Shown here: piece by piece, positions 1 to 9,252 of the stretch
Position numbering within the stretch: position 1 is the first letter of the stretch
Layout of the letters: each line of letters starts with the position of its first letter
Source: Chitinophagaceae bacterium
Lineage (GTDB): Bacteria; Bacteroidota; Bacteroidia; Chitinophagales; Chitinophagaceae
Assembly: GCA_014379345.1 (NCBI GenBank)
Contig: JACMLY010000137.1
Location: forward strand, 124,001 to 188,000
Length of the DNA stretch: 64,000 nt
Direction of reading: 5' to 3'
Notes under the pieces: model-generated
Database searches by the model: none
The model's input: only the letters and a program-made list of their open reading frames with translations
Told to the model about the DNA's origin: nothing
Translations under genes and position numbers: made by a program

Positions 1-33
1 AGCTAACTGCCGCAGTTTTAAGAAGTAAAATAA

Positions 34-384
34 TTATCCCATTGATTTGGGAACTACTAATTTCAATCCGCTCCAAACTTCACTGACTGCGCAGACTTTA
101 ATATCAACCAGTCCATTTGCCAATGCATAATTACGGATCGTATCTTCAGTAATATCTGTAGTTATGCCGGATGATTTTTTATACCAGCTTACCCAAATAA
201 TTAACCGAAGGTTGGATTGGTAAACCGGTTTTAATTTTTTCATTTCGGTTTCGAATTCTTTACTCGAAACTACAAACAGATGAGCCAGGTCGGGCAGATC
301 ATTTTTTTTGACCAGCTGGTTTTTGACATTGTGTTCAAGCAATTCAAAATAATTATCCGGAGCATGTAAAAGAAGCAGTTTCAT
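34..384 (-). CDS. DUF3052 family protein
   Basis: This is a 116-residue soluble protein with no signal peptide or membrane segment. The central and C-terminal part, with the words WVSWYKKSSGITTDITED and VDIKVCAVSEVWSGLKLV, matches the conserved core of the DUF3052 family as I remember it; that family has no established biochemical role. The N-terminus (KLLLLHAPDNYFELL) also fits, although family members often carry an extra 15-25 residues in front. It is transcribed away from mraZ, with about 320 bp between the two starts. I see nothing that links it functionally to the cell-wall cluster. The family call is from recognised motifs, not a search. Confidence 0.75.
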   Translation of the reverse strand: MKLLLLHAPDNYFELLEHNVKNQLVKKNDLPDLAHLFVVSSKEFETEMKKLKPVYQSNLRLIIWVSWYKKSSGITTDITEDTIRNYALANGLVDIKVCAVSEVWSGLKLVVPKSMG

Positions 385-636
385 GTCTTCGCTGATACCT
401 AATATCTTAATCAGCGGCGTTCCTGAATATCAGGAAGTTGCCATAATAGTCAATACTTTTTTCAGGATAACGGGTAGTAAAAATGAACTTGGTAAAAATC
501 AATTCACAACTAATCCACACTAATTCACATTGAATTCACGGGCAAATCCATTGTATTCAAAGTTTATCTTAGCAAAGCTTCACCTGACAAGCATTCCAGC
601 GGAATATAAAATGTGGAAAAAATAAAACTTTCCTCA

Positions 637-671
637 TTTGGTCAAGAAGTGGGAAAAAGTGTTATTTTGTG
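637..671 (+). promoter_or_regulatory. mraZ promoter overlapped by putative MraZ boxes
   Basis: TTTG at 637-640 followed, 22 bp later, by TATTTTG at 663-669 resembles a Bacteroidota promoter (TTTG / TAnnTTTG, here one base short). Overlapping it are three (A/T)GTG steps at 648-651, 658-661 and 668-671, exactly 10 bp apart. MraZ is known to bind short G-rich direct repeats at 10-bp spacing upstream of its own gene, so autoregulation is the likely role. The rest of the 385-706 gap is AT-rich with several AATTCAC words; I see no gene there. Confidence 0.5.
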
Positions 672-706
672 AAAGTTTATTCAAAATCACACGCAATTCC
701 CTGTAA

Positions 707-1171
707 ATGATTGTTTTCCTTGGCGAATATGAGGTCACTTTAGACGCGAAGGGACGCTTTCTTCTTCCGGTCGGCATTAAAAAGCAGTTGCCGGAAGATG
801 CAAGCGAAGAATTTGTCATTGCAAGGGGTTTCGAAAAATGCCTGACTCTATATCCAAAAAAAAACTGGGATCCGATCATGTCCGAACTGATCAAAGTTAA
901 TGATTACAAGGCCGAGAACCGGGAGTTCCTGAGATATTTTACCATGGGAGCCGCCGAACTGGAACTCGATACAGCCGGCAGATTATTGTTACCTCCCAAT
1001 CTGAAAGGATATGCGGGTTTGGAAAAAGATGTGGTGTTAGTATCAGTTATCAACAAAATAGAAATCTGGGATAAAAGTAAGTACCAACAGTTCTTTGACT
1101 CTTTTTCACTGGAAAAGTACAGCGATTTGGCAGAGCGCGTAATGGGTGGACGCAACATGACTCAAATGTAG
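707..1171 (+). CDS. mraZ: Transcriptional regulator MraZ
   Basis: MraZ is a ring-forming AbrB-type DNA-binding protein that controls the dcw operon. This copy has 154 residues, as usual, with two tandem SpoVT/AbrB halves: residues about 5-50 (GEYEVTLDAKGRFLLP) and about 80-125 (ELELDTAGRLLLP). Both carry the signature D-x-(K/A)-GR-hydrophobic-L-P. The ATG at 707 gives the family's typical short leader before GEY. It is the first gene of the cluster and ends 3 bp before rsmH, so the two are surely co-transcribed. The 10-bp-spaced GTG repeats upstream suggest autorepression. Confidence 0.96.
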   Translation: MIVFLGEYEVTLDAKGRFLLPVGIKKQLPEDASEEFVIARGFEKCLTLYPKKNWDPIMSELIKVNDYKAENREFLRYFTMGAAELELDTAGRLLLPPNLKGYAGLEKDVVLVSVINKIEIWDKSKYQQFFDSFSLEKYSDLAERVMGGRNMTQM

Positions 1172-1174
1172 GTT

Positions 1175-2116
1175 ATGGATGAACCAGCATATCATGTTCC
1201 GGTGTTGTTGCAGGAGATGATTTCCGTATTGGATGTTAGACCCGATGGAGTATACGTGGATTGCACATTTGGAGGCGGCGGTCATGCAAAGGAAATTTTA
1301 AAACGGCTGAACGATGATGGAAGGTTGTTTGCATTCGACCAGGATGCAGATGCAAAACAAAATCTACCTGATGATAGTCGGGTAATATTTGTACCACATA
1401 ATTTTCGTCATCTACAGCGTTTTCTCCGGTTGCACAAAACGCCTTTAGTAAATGGCATTCTGGCCGACCTTGGTGTAAGTAGCCATCAGTTTGATGAAGC
1501 GACTCGGGGATTCTCTATTCGTTTTGAAGGCGACATGGATATGCGCATGGACAAACGGCAGGAGACAATGGCATCTGATATTGTGAATACTTACACCGAA
1601 CAACAACTCCATAACCTATTCGGTCAGTATGGCGAGGTAACGAATGCAAAAACACTGGCAAAGACCATCGTTCATGCCCGGGAGACAGTTTCACTCAAAA
1701 CCATTGCGAATTTCAAGAACGCCGTACGATCCGTTGTGAAGGGAAATCCTAACAAGTACTTTGCCCAGGTATTCCAGGCATTGCGCATTGAGGTGAATGA
1801 TGAATTGGGTGCTTTAAAAGAAATGCTGCAGCAAATACCTTCCTCCTTGAAACCTGGTGGCCGCGTTGCGATCATCACGTTTCACTCACTCGAAGACAGG
1901 ATTGTTAAAAATTTTTTCAGGAAAGGAAGTTTTCTGCAAGAAGAAGATACTACAGATCTGTTTGGGCAAAATACCTCTTTATTCCCATTAAAAGTCGTTA
2001 CTAAAAAGCCGATCGTTCCGTCCGAGGACGAGCAGAGGCGCAATCCACGATCGCGAAGTGCAAAGCTAAGAGTAGCGGTCCTTCGGCAAGGAGAAGATGA
2101 CAGGGGAATTGTGTAG
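1175..2116 (+). CDS. rsmH: 16S rRNA (cytosine1402-N4)-methyltransferase RsmH
   Basis: RsmH (MraW) uses S-adenosylmethionine to methylate N4 of C1402 in the 16S rRNA decoding centre. The 313-residue product has the family's glycine-rich SAM motif near the N-terminus (VDCTFGGGGHAKEIL), the ADLGVSSHQFD motif around residue 107-117, and the C-terminal ITFHSLEDRIVKNFF motif. Length is normal. It starts 3 bp after mraZ stops, the standard dcw arrangement. A spacer of about 110 bp separates it from the ftsL-like gene. Confidence 0.97.
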   Translation: MDEPAYHVPVLLQEMISVLDVRPDGVYVDCTFGGGGHAKEILKRLNDDGRLFAFDQDADAKQNLPDDSRVIFVPHNFRHLQRFLRLHKTPLVNGILADLGVSSHQFDEATRGFSIRFEGDMDMRMDKRQETMASDIVNTYTEQQLHNLFGQYGEVTNAKTLAKTIVHARETVSLKTIANFKNAVRSVVKGNPNKYFAQVFQALRIEVNDELGALKEMLQQIPSSLKPGGRVAIITFHSLEDRIVKNFFRKGSFLQEEDTTDLFGQNTSLFPLKVVTKKPIVPSEDEQRRNPRSRSAKLRVAVLRQGEDDRGIV

Positions 2117-2226
2117 AGGAAAAATGAACATTGAAAATTCCGCATTGGATTGGTGTTAAGTATATATCAACATAAATGCAGGTGGCTGAACGGTGAGTAG
2201 CTGTTTAGCCGCCATAAAAACCAGGA

Positions 2227-2559
2227 ATGAGAAGCCCGAACACTATAAGAGAAAACAAAATAGAATGGAAGCGATTGCTGAACTATCAATGGCTCGTTCG
2301 CAATATTTCTTTTTTTCTATTCCTGGCGGTACTGGCGGTGATCTATATATATAACGGGCACTACGCAGACAAGACCGCCCGCAATATTAACAGAGTAAGT
2401 ACTGAACTAAAAGAATTACAGTATGAATATAAAACATTGAAGAGTGAAGTCATGTTCAGAAGCAAACAAAGCGAATTGGCCAAAGCCGTAGAAACATTTG
2501 GATTGAAAGAACTCATTGTTCCGCCCATCTATCTCCGGGATAGTGTGGCCCCGAGATAA
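2227..2559 (+). CDS. ftsL: FtsL-like cell division protein
   Basis: A 110-residue bitopic membrane protein: a short cytoplasmic N-terminus, one transmembrane helix at about residues 27-46 (ISFFLFLAVLAVIYIY), then a periplasmic region with coiled-coil character (residues about 55-95). That topology, the size and the position between rsmH and ftsI are those of FtsL, which binds FtsB and FtsQ and activates FtsWI. FtsL sequences are poorly conserved, so the call rests mainly on topology and synteny. The start gives the basic N-terminal segment expected before a signal anchor. Confidence 0.8.
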   Translation: MRSPNTIRENKIEWKRLLNYQWLVRNISFFLFLAVLAVIYIYNGHYADKTARNINRVSTELKELQYEYKTLKSEVMFRSKQSELAKAVETFGLKELIVPPIYLRDSVAPR

Positions 2560-2572
2560 GTGGTGATGAGGC

Positions 2573-2593
2573 AGAATACAGAATACAGAATAC
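2573..2593 (+). repeat. Heptamer tandem repeat before ftsI
   Basis: Three exact copies of AGAATAC lie head to tail in the spacer between ftsL and ftsI. The count may vary by slippage. The array sits about 35 bp ahead of the TTG start of ftsI, so copy number could change leader length. No function is shown. Confidence 0.7.
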
Positions 2594-2626
2594 AGACAAA
2601 CAAACAACCAATAAAGATAACCATCC

Positions 2627-4762
2627 TTGGAAGTTAAGCGCGACATATTGTGGAGAGTGTATGTATGCTTTTTGTGCATCGTCATCTTTAGCCTGATCAT
2701 TCTTGGCAGGGTGATATATATTCAACATGGTCAGGGAGATTATTGGATTGCCCAGGCAAAAGAGCAGCAACAACGTGTGGTACCGATTGAAGCTGAGCGC
2801 GGAACTATTTACAGCGAAGATGGAAGCATGTTGAGCACGTCGATCCCTTTTTTCGACATCTATATAGATTTTGGAGCGGATGGACTGAGGGAAAAAAATG
2901 GCAAGAGGTTCAAAGATAACGTCGATTCATTGTCGATCAGGTTATCAGGATTTTTTAAGGATCAAAGCAGTGTCGATTACAAACGGCAGCTGCATACAGG
3001 CTACAGAAAAAAGGACCGCTACTTTCTATTAAAAAGAAATCTTTCATTTCAGCAATACAAAGTTCTGCGAACATTTCCTCTGATCCGCCAGGGTAGAAAT
3101 AAAAGCGGTTTCATTGCCGAAGTAAAAAGCAAGCGACTGAATCCCTTTGGTTTGCTTGCCAACAGGACCATTGGCCTATCAAGAGAGTTTATAGACAGCG
3201 AAGGAAAAGTAAAGAATACAAATGTGGGATTGGAAAAAACATATGACAACCTTTTAAAAGGTGAAACAGGGAGCCGGCTGGTTCGATACCTGGCCGGGGG
3301 TGTGTATGTGCCTGTAGAGGGATATGAAATAGAGCCCGAAAATGGAAATGATATCATCAGTACGATCGATGTGAACATCCAGGATATTGCCGAAAATGCT
3401 TTGCTCCGGATGATGAATGAAAATGAATGTGCTTTTGGAACCTGTATTGTCATGGAAGTAAAAACAGGAAAGATCAAGGCGATAGCAAATCTCGGCAGAA
3501 GAACAAACGGCACTTATTGGGAAGACCTGAACTATGCTATCCGTGCATCAGAACCGGGGTCGACATTTAAGCTTGCTACGATGCTGGCCCTTCTAGAAGA
3601 CAAACATGTTACACTCACTGATCGAGTAAACCTCGAAGGAGGTAAGTGGCAGGTAAATCGTCGTACCGTATACGATAGTGAACACCACGGATTACAGGAA
3701 GTGACCGTAAAGCAGGCATTTGAACATAGTTCAAATGTTGGTATGGCTAAACTAACAATGAACCATTACGCAAAGAACCCGCTTCAATTTATAGACCATC
3801 TTAAAAAATTGAACCTGCACAAACTTTCGGGTATTGGTTTACTGGGAGAAACATCACCCATCATAAAAACACCGAAATCAAAAACATGGAGTGCTACTTC
3901 TTTGCCCTGGATGAGCTTTGGATATGAAGTACTGGTAAGCCCTTTGCAAACCCTGATGCTTTATAATGCCGTGGCAAATGATGGTGCAATGTTGAAACCT
4001 TACCTGGTAAGCGCCGTGCAGAAAGCAGGGCTAGTAGTACAAAAAAATGAACCGGAAATACTGGAGCAGCAAATCTGCAGTGAGGAAACCCTGGGGCAAT
4101 TGAAAGAATGTTTGTACGGTGTATGTAATGAGGAAGACGGAACAGGATTTACTTTATTCAAAGGGAGTCCTTATAAAGTGGCTGGCAAAACCGGAACCGC
4201 TTTGGTGGCCAATGGCAATAGAGGATATTCCGATCATATTTATCAATCTTCATTTGCTGGCTATTTCCCGGCAAACAATCCCAGATATTCTTGTATAGTG
4301 GTCATCAAGAACAAACCATTCGCAAAAAAATATTATGGTGCATTGGTCGCCGGCCCGGTATTTAAAGAAGTGGCTGATAAATTATACGCAATGAATGCTG
4401 AAAAAGACAGTCATTCTTCTTATGCTTTGGGCAAAGACAGTTCTGCTTATTATTATTCGGGCGCTACCGATGATCTGAAAAAAGTGATGTCCGCATTGCA
4501 GATCGATTATAAGGATTCTGTGAATAAAAATGATTGGAGCAGGTTATATGCCGTGAACTACAATCCGGTTCTAAACATGCAGCCTGTTCAAAAAGATTTC
4601 ATGCCCGATGTTAAGGGGATGGGGCTGAAAGATGCGTTGTATTTATTAGAGAATGCGCCTGTGAAAGTGGTGATTAAGGGAAGGGGAAAGGTAAAAGCGC
4701 AAAGCGTTGCTCCCGGGTCAGCATTGTCAAAAAATCAAACAGTAACGATTGAACTAAAATAA
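2627..4762 (+). CDS. ftsI: Penicillin-binding protein 3 (FtsI), septal transpeptidase
   Basis: FtsI cross-links septal peptidoglycan together with FtsW. The 711-residue protein has one N-terminal membrane anchor (about residues 11-32), a class B PBP dimerisation domain (about 50-240), and a transpeptidase domain with all three motifs: STFK with nucleophile Ser312, SSN at 368-370, and KTGT starting at Lys521. A PASTA domain occupies roughly the last 60 residues (from FMPDVKGMG). The start is TTG: an in-frame TAA lies only 9 bp upstream, and this start yields the family-like MEVKRDILWRVY. No strong ribosome site is visible, which is usual in Bacteroidota. Confidence 0.95.
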   Translation: MEVKRDILWRVYVCFLCIVIFSLIILGRVIYIQHGQGDYWIAQAKEQQQRVVPIEAERGTIYSEDGSMLSTSIPFFDIYIDFGADGLREKNGKRFKDNVDSLSIRLSGFFKDQSSVDYKRQLHTGYRKKDRYFLLKRNLSFQQYKVLRTFPLIRQGRNKSGFIAEVKSKRLNPFGLLANRTIGLSREFIDSEGKVKNTNVGLEKTYDNLLKGETGSRLVRYLAGGVYVPVEGYEIEPENGNDIISTIDVNIQDIAENALLRMMNENECAFGTCIVMEVKTGKIKAIANLGRRTNGTYWEDLNYAIRASEPGSTFKLATMLALLEDKHVTLTDRVNLEGGKWQVNRRTVYDSEHHGLQEVTVKQAFEHSSNVGMAKLTMNHYAKNPLQFIDHLKKLNLHKLSGIGLLGETSPIIKTPKSKTWSATSLPWMSFGYEVLVSPLQTLMLYNAVANDGAMLKPYLVSAVQKAGLVVQKNEPEILEQQICSEETLGQLKECLYGVCNEEDGTGFTLFKGSPYKVAGKTGTALVANGNRGYSDHIYQSSFAGYFPANNPRYSCIVVIKNKPFAKKYYGALVAGPVFKEVADKLYAMNAEKDSHSSYALGKDSSAYYYSGATDDLKKVMSALQIDYKDSVNKNDWSRLYAVNYNPVLNMQPVQKDFMPDVKGMGLKDALYLLENAPVKVVIKGRGKVKAQSVAPGSALSKNQTVTIELK

Positions 4763-4780
4763 TGCCTTAAGAAAAAATCC

Positions 4781-6247
4781 ATGGCAGTATTGCAGGACAT
4801 ATTATATAAAGTTAGTATTCGCTCTGTACAGGGTTCTACCCAGGTGCAGGTGAACGACCTGCAGATAGATTCGAGAAAAGTAAACACGGGTTCAGCTTTT
4901 ATTGCAATTAAAGGCAGCAGTTCCGACGGTCACGGTTTTATTGATACGGCTGTTGAAAAAGGAGCAACCGTTATCATCTGCGAACTATTGCCGGTTAACA
5001 GGATAGAAAACCTGACTTATGTGCAAGTTGAAAACAGTGCCGCAGCTGCAGGTTATATGGCTCATAACTTTTACGGGCAGCCGTCGACCAGGGTCAGGCT
5101 GATCGGTGTTACCGGTACAAATGGAAAAACAACGATTGCTACGCTGTTATTTAAACTGTTCACTGCTTTGAACTACAAATGCGGTTTGATTAGTACCGTT
5201 CAAAACCAGATCGGCGATACTGTCATTCCTGCTACACATACCACTCCGGATGCAATCAGTCTGAATGCGTTGTTGAAACAAATGGCGGATGAAGGTTGTA
5301 GCCATGTGTTCATGGAAACCAGTTCTCATGCCATCCACCAGCACCGTATCACTGGTTTGCAGTACACAGGGGCCATATTCAGCAATATAACCCATGATCA
5401 CCTCGACTACCATAAAACCTTCGATGAATATATACGGGTTAAAAAATTATTTTTTGATGGCTTGTCTTCATCAGCATTTGCTATTTCAAATGCAGATGAC
5501 AAGCGCGGCGCTGTCATGTTACAAAATACCCAGGCAAAAAAATATTTATATAGCCTGAAAACAATTGCTGATTTCAAAGGAAAGATTTTGGAGAATACGC
5601 TATCAGGGTTACTAATGACGATCAACGATCAGGAAGTTCATTTTAGATTGATTGGCGAATTCAATGCCTACAATTTACTGGCTGTATATGGCGCCGCTAT
5701 TTGCCTCGAAGAAAATAAGCAGGATGTATTGGTTTGTTTGAGTGAAATGACGGGAGCTGAAGGAAGATTCGATTATATCATTTCACCGGTGGAGAAAATA
5801 ATCGGTATTGTGGATTATGCGCATACGCCAGATGCGCTTGTGAATGTACTCGCAACGATTCAGAAATTAAGAAAGGGTCATGAGCAGATCATAACAGTTG
5901 TGGGATGTGGGGGCGACAGGGATAAAACCAAGCGCCCGATCATGGCAGAAGCAGCCTGTGAATATAGTTCACGGGTCATTTTCACTTCCGATAATCCACG
6001 TAGTGAAGATCCGAATGAAATTCTAAAAGATATGGATACCGGGCTTAATACCGCAGCGAAGAAGAAATCTATTTCAATTGTCGACCGAAAGGAAGCCATT
6101 AAGACCGCTGTCAGTCTTGCAAAAGAAGAGGACATTGTTTTGGTTGCAGGGAAGGGTCATGAAAAATACCAGGAGATAAAAGGAGTTAAAAACCCTTTTG
6201 ATGATAAGGCCGTTTTGCAGGAGATGTTCGTGTTGCTGGGAAAGTAA
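4781..6247 (+). CDS. murE: UDP-MurNAc-L-Ala-D-Glu--meso-DAP ligase MurE
   Basis: MurE adds the third amino acid of the stem peptide in the cytoplasm, using ATP. The 488-residue protein shows the Mur ligase P-loop (VTGTNGKTT), the central-domain motif with SSHA and HDHLDYH, and a C-terminal domain with DNPR at residues 404-407. DNPR marks enzymes that use meso-diaminopimelate rather than lysine, so this organism should have DAP-type peptidoglycan. It begins 18 bp after ftsI. No murF follows, unlike in Escherichia coli; mraY comes next after a 129-bp spacer without visible genes. Confidence 0.96.
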   Translation: MAVLQDILYKVSIRSVQGSTQVQVNDLQIDSRKVNTGSAFIAIKGSSSDGHGFIDTAVEKGATVIICELLPVNRIENLTYVQVENSAAAAGYMAHNFYGQPSTRVRLIGVTGTNGKTTIATLLFKLFTALNYKCGLISTVQNQIGDTVIPATHTTPDAISLNALLKQMADEGCSHVFMETSSHAIHQHRITGLQYTGAIFSNITHDHLDYHKTFDEYIRVKKLFFDGLSSSAFAISNADDKRGAVMLQNTQAKKYLYSLKTIADFKGKILENTLSGLLMTINDQEVHFRLIGEFNAYNLLAVYGAAICLEENKQDVLVCLSEMTGAEGRFDYIISPVEKIIGIVDYAHTPDALVNVLATIQKLRKGHEQIITVVGCGGDRDKTKRPIMAEAACEYSSRVIFTSDNPRSEDPNEILKDMDTGLNTAAKKKSISIVDRKEAIKTAVSLAKEEDIVLVAGKGHEKYQEIKGVKNPFDDKAVLQEMFVLLGK

Positions 6248-6376
6248 AATTGAATATGCTCATATGCTAATTCAGTAAGAAAGTAAAAAAATGAATAATA
6301 AAATTATGAATTAATGTACTAATGAATTAATAGAAAATGCTACCCACCAACCACCAACCACAAACCTAAAACCAAC

Positions 6377-7654
6377 ATGCTGTATCATTTAATTGATTGG
6401 TTAAAGGGCATGGGACTAAAATTTCCTGGCGATGCATTGTTCCAGTTCATCACTTCAAGAGTGCTACTGGCAGTGATCCTGTCATTGGTGATTTCTGCAT
6501 TGTTTGGAAAGAAACTAATTAATTATCTGCTCAAAAAGCAGGTGGGCGAGAGCGTTCGTGATCTTGGTCTTGCAGGAGAACAACAAAAGAAAGGAACGCC
6601 TACCATGGGTGGGATCATTATCATTCTGGCAATACTAATACCTACTTTGTTATTAGCCGATCTCAACAAGACATATATCCGGCTCATGATATTTGCCACC
6701 GTATGGCTGGGCCTTATCGGATTCATAGATGACTACCTGAAGCTGCGTGCAAAGAAAATAGCCCAACAGCAGGGAGTGGCTTATAAAAAAGGTGATAAAG
6801 ATGGATTAGCGGGATGGTTCAAAATATTAGGACAATTGGTCTTGGGATTTGTAGTAGCTGCCACCCTTGTATTCAGCGACAATACCAAAGTATTGCGCGA
6901 ATATGTAGGAGATCCGAAGGATGCCCCGGCAGATACAATCACCCGGGAGCTGAATGGAAGAAAAAAAATATTTGTAGTGGCCGACAACCCGATCACTACC
7001 ATTCCATTTGTGAAAGGGCATGAGTTCAACTATTCAAAACTGCTTCCGGCCGCTGCGAGAGGAGCAACATGGATACTCTACATGCTCATTGTGATCTTTA
7101 TTATTGTTGCGGTATCGAATGGTGCAAATATTACAGACGGACTGGATGGTTTGGCAACCGGTACGAGTGCGCTGATAGGGGTTTGCCTTGGCATCTTTGC
7201 ATACGCCAGTGGTAATCTCAGGTTTGCCGAATACCTGAACATCATGTATATCCCAAATCTTGGTGAGTTGTCAATATTTATCGGAGCGATGATCGGCGCC
7301 TGCGTTGGTTTTCTATGGTACAATGCTTACCCGGCCCAGGTTTTTATGGGCGATACGGGCAGTTTGACGCTGGGCGGAATTATCGCGGCACTGGCTATCA
7401 TAGTCAGGAAGGAATTATTAATACCCATTTTTTGCGGAGTATTCCTTGTAGAAACGCTGAGTGTAACCATTCAGGTGGCTTATTTCAAGTATACAAAGAA
7501 AAAGTATGGTGAGGGAAGAAGGATTTTTTTAATGAGTCCCTTGCATCATCATTACCAGAAACTTGGATACCATGAAAGTAAAATAGTAACGCGATTCTGG
7601 ATAGTAACGATCATGTGTGTTGTATTCTCTATTGTGACGTTGAAGATAAGATAA
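6377..7654 (+). CDS. mraY: Phospho-N-acetylmuramoyl-pentapeptide-transferase MraY
   Basis: MraY transfers phospho-MurNAc-pentapeptide to undecaprenyl phosphate, forming lipid I at the inner membrane. The sequence is polytopic and contains the family motifs: GTPTMGGI, a DDYLKL aspartate pair, NITDGLDGLATG, FMGDTGSL and SPLHHHYQKLG. At 425 residues it is about 65 longer than the E. coli enzyme. The extra length is a hydrophilic segment at about residues 170-225 between membrane helices, which I recall as typical of Bacteroidota. The upstream spacer has a CCACCAACCAC tract but no gene. Confidence 0.96.
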   Translation: MLYHLIDWLKGMGLKFPGDALFQFITSRVLLAVILSLVISALFGKKLINYLLKKQVGESVRDLGLAGEQQKKGTPTMGGIIIILAILIPTLLLADLNKTYIRLMIFATVWLGLIGFIDDYLKLRAKKIAQQQGVAYKKGDKDGLAGWFKILGQLVLGFVVAATLVFSDNTKVLREYVGDPKDAPADTITRELNGRKKIFVVADNPITTIPFVKGHEFNYSKLLPAAARGATWILYMLIVIFIIVAVSNGANITDGLDGLATGTSALIGVCLGIFAYASGNLRFAEYLNIMYIPNLGELSIFIGAMIGACVGFLWYNAYPAQVFMGDTGSLTLGGIIAALAIIVRKELLIPIFCGVFLVETLSVTIQVAYFKYTKKKYGEGRRIFLMSPLHHHYQKLGYHESKIVTRFWIVTIMCVVFSIVTLKIR

Positions 7655-7812
7655 GGCAATGTATAAGCATATTCCATCAGGGGTAAAGTCAGTATGTGAA
7701 AAACCCCTCTGAAATTCAACCAGGCACTGTAGTAAAAGACTGTGAAGAATTAGAAAGTTCAAACTAGCGAAAAACCCCCTTAATCCACCCGTGAGCAGAC
7801 TGATATAACAGA

Positions 7813-9153
7813 ATGAGAAAAAGATTTGTCATACTGGGCGCCGGTGAAAGTGGAATAGGTGCGGCAATACTTGCAAATCAACAGGGTTATGATGTATTCG
7901 TTTCGGACGGAGGCATCATTAAAGACAATTATAAAAAGGAATTGGAAGATCATGGAATTGATTATGAAGGCGGGCAACATAGCGACGAAAAAATATTGAA
8001 TGCACAGGAAGTAATGAAAAGTCCGGGAATACCTGAGAAGAATGAACGGGTTAAGGCGGTAAGAAAAAAAGGCATTCCGATTATTAGTGAAATAGAACTG
8101 GCATATAGATTCAAAGGCAAGAGTAAGATCATTGGAATTACGGGAAGCAATGGGAAGACCACCACCACAGCCTTGATGTATCATATCTGTAAGCATGCAG
8201 GATTGGATTGCGCGATGGTAGGAAATATAGGATACTCATTTGCAAGGCAGGTGGCAGAGCAACAAAAAGAATGGTATGTGGTTGAGATCAGCAGTTTTCA
8301 GTTGGATAATATTGAAACATTCAGGCCGGAGATAGCGATACTGACGAATATTACAGAAGATCATTTAGACAGGTACGAATACAAATTTGAGAATTATATC
8401 AACAGCAAGTTCCGGATATCATTGAATCAGACAGGCAATGACTTTTTTATTTATTGTGAAGATGACCCGGTGACAATGCAGTACATCCAGCAGTTTACCA
8501 TTCACTCTAACCCATTACCATTCACTATGAACAGAGAACTACTTCGCGGAGCTTTTATCAGGCAGGGGCAAATGCATATTGCATCGGGCGATGAAAGAAT
8601 GCAAATGAGTATTTATGATTTTGCACTGAAAGGAAAGCATAACCAATACAATACCATGGCCGCAGGGATCGCTGCTTTTACCATAGGTATCCGAAAGGAA
8701 AAAATCCGCGAAGCCATTCAGTCTTTTGAAGCGCTTGAACACCGGATGGAACACGTGAATACCATACGCGGCGTTGAATTTATTAACGACAGCAAAGCTA
8801 CCAACGTAAATAGCACCTGGTATGCACTGGAAAGCATGGAGAAGCCAACGATACTCATACTAGGTGGCATCGACAAAGGAAATGATTACTCTCTTATCCG
8901 CGACCTTGTCAAGGAAAAGGTGAAAGCGATTGTTTGTTTGGGAACCGACAACAGGAAAATACATGAAGCGTTCAGGAATGATACGCCATTGATGGTAAAT
9001 ACTGCCAGCGCAGAAGAAGCTGTGAAAGCCGCTTATCATTTTGCCAATAAAGGAGACGTAGTGCTTTTGAGTCCGGCATGTGCCAGTTTCGATCTATTCA
9101 AAAATTATGAAGATAGGGGAGAGCAATTTAAGAAGGCGGTGAGAGATCTGTGA
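7813..9153 (+). CDS. murD: UDP-MurNAc-L-alanine--D-glutamate ligase MurD
   Basis: MurD adds D-glutamate to UDP-MurNAc-L-Ala in the cytoplasm. The 446-residue product has a Rossmann-like N-terminal domain (ILGAGESGIGAAILA), the ATP-binding P-loop GITGSNGKTTTT at about residue 110, and the family motifs NITEDHLDRY and FINDSKATNVNST, ending in the usual SPACASFDLF block. Length is standard. The spacers before (about 160 bp) and after (about 250 bp) it are wider than in most dcw operons; the downstream one is filled with repeats. Confidence 0.96.
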   Translation: MRKRFVILGAGESGIGAAILANQQGYDVFVSDGGIIKDNYKKELEDHGIDYEGGQHSDEKILNAQEVMKSPGIPEKNERVKAVRKKGIPIISEIELAYRFKGKSKIIGITGSNGKTTTTALMYHICKHAGLDCAMVGNIGYSFARQVAEQQKEWYVVEISSFQLDNIETFRPEIAILTNITEDHLDRYEYKFENYINSKFRISLNQTGNDFFIYCEDDPVTMQYIQQFTIHSNPLPFTMNRELLRGAFIRQGQMHIASGDERMQMSIYDFALKGKHNQYNTMAAGIAAFTIGIRKEKIREAIQSFEALEHRMEHVNTIRGVEFINDSKATNVNSTWYALESMEKPTILILGGIDKGNDYSLIRDLVKEKVKAIVCLGTDNRKIHEAFRNDTPLMVNTASAEEAVKAAYHFANKGDVVLLSPACASFDLFKNYEDRGEQFKKAVRDL

Positions 9154-9158
9154 GGTGA

Positions 9159-9229
9159 TTAGCCGATAGCCAATTAGCGAATTAGCCAATCACTCAATCG
9201 GCAATCAGCTAATCGGCCGATTAGCTGAT
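9159..9229. repeat. ATTAGC-word palindromic repeat
   Basis: This stretch is built from repeated GATTAGCC / AATTAGC words and ends in an exact 26-bp palindrome at 9204-9229 (ATCAGCTAATCGG and its complement). The same words form the larger hairpin at 51857-51923, so this looks like a member of a dispersed intergenic repeat family. It lies just after the murD stop. Confidence 0.7.
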
Positions 9230-9252
9230 GAAAGAAATGGGTTACAAGAAAT

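Noticed and set aside
509-520. DnaA-box-like word TAATCCACA upstream of mraZ
   Set aside because: It is a single imperfect match inside a run of similar AATTCAC words, with no cluster of boxes or dnaA/dnaN nearby, so an origin is not supported.
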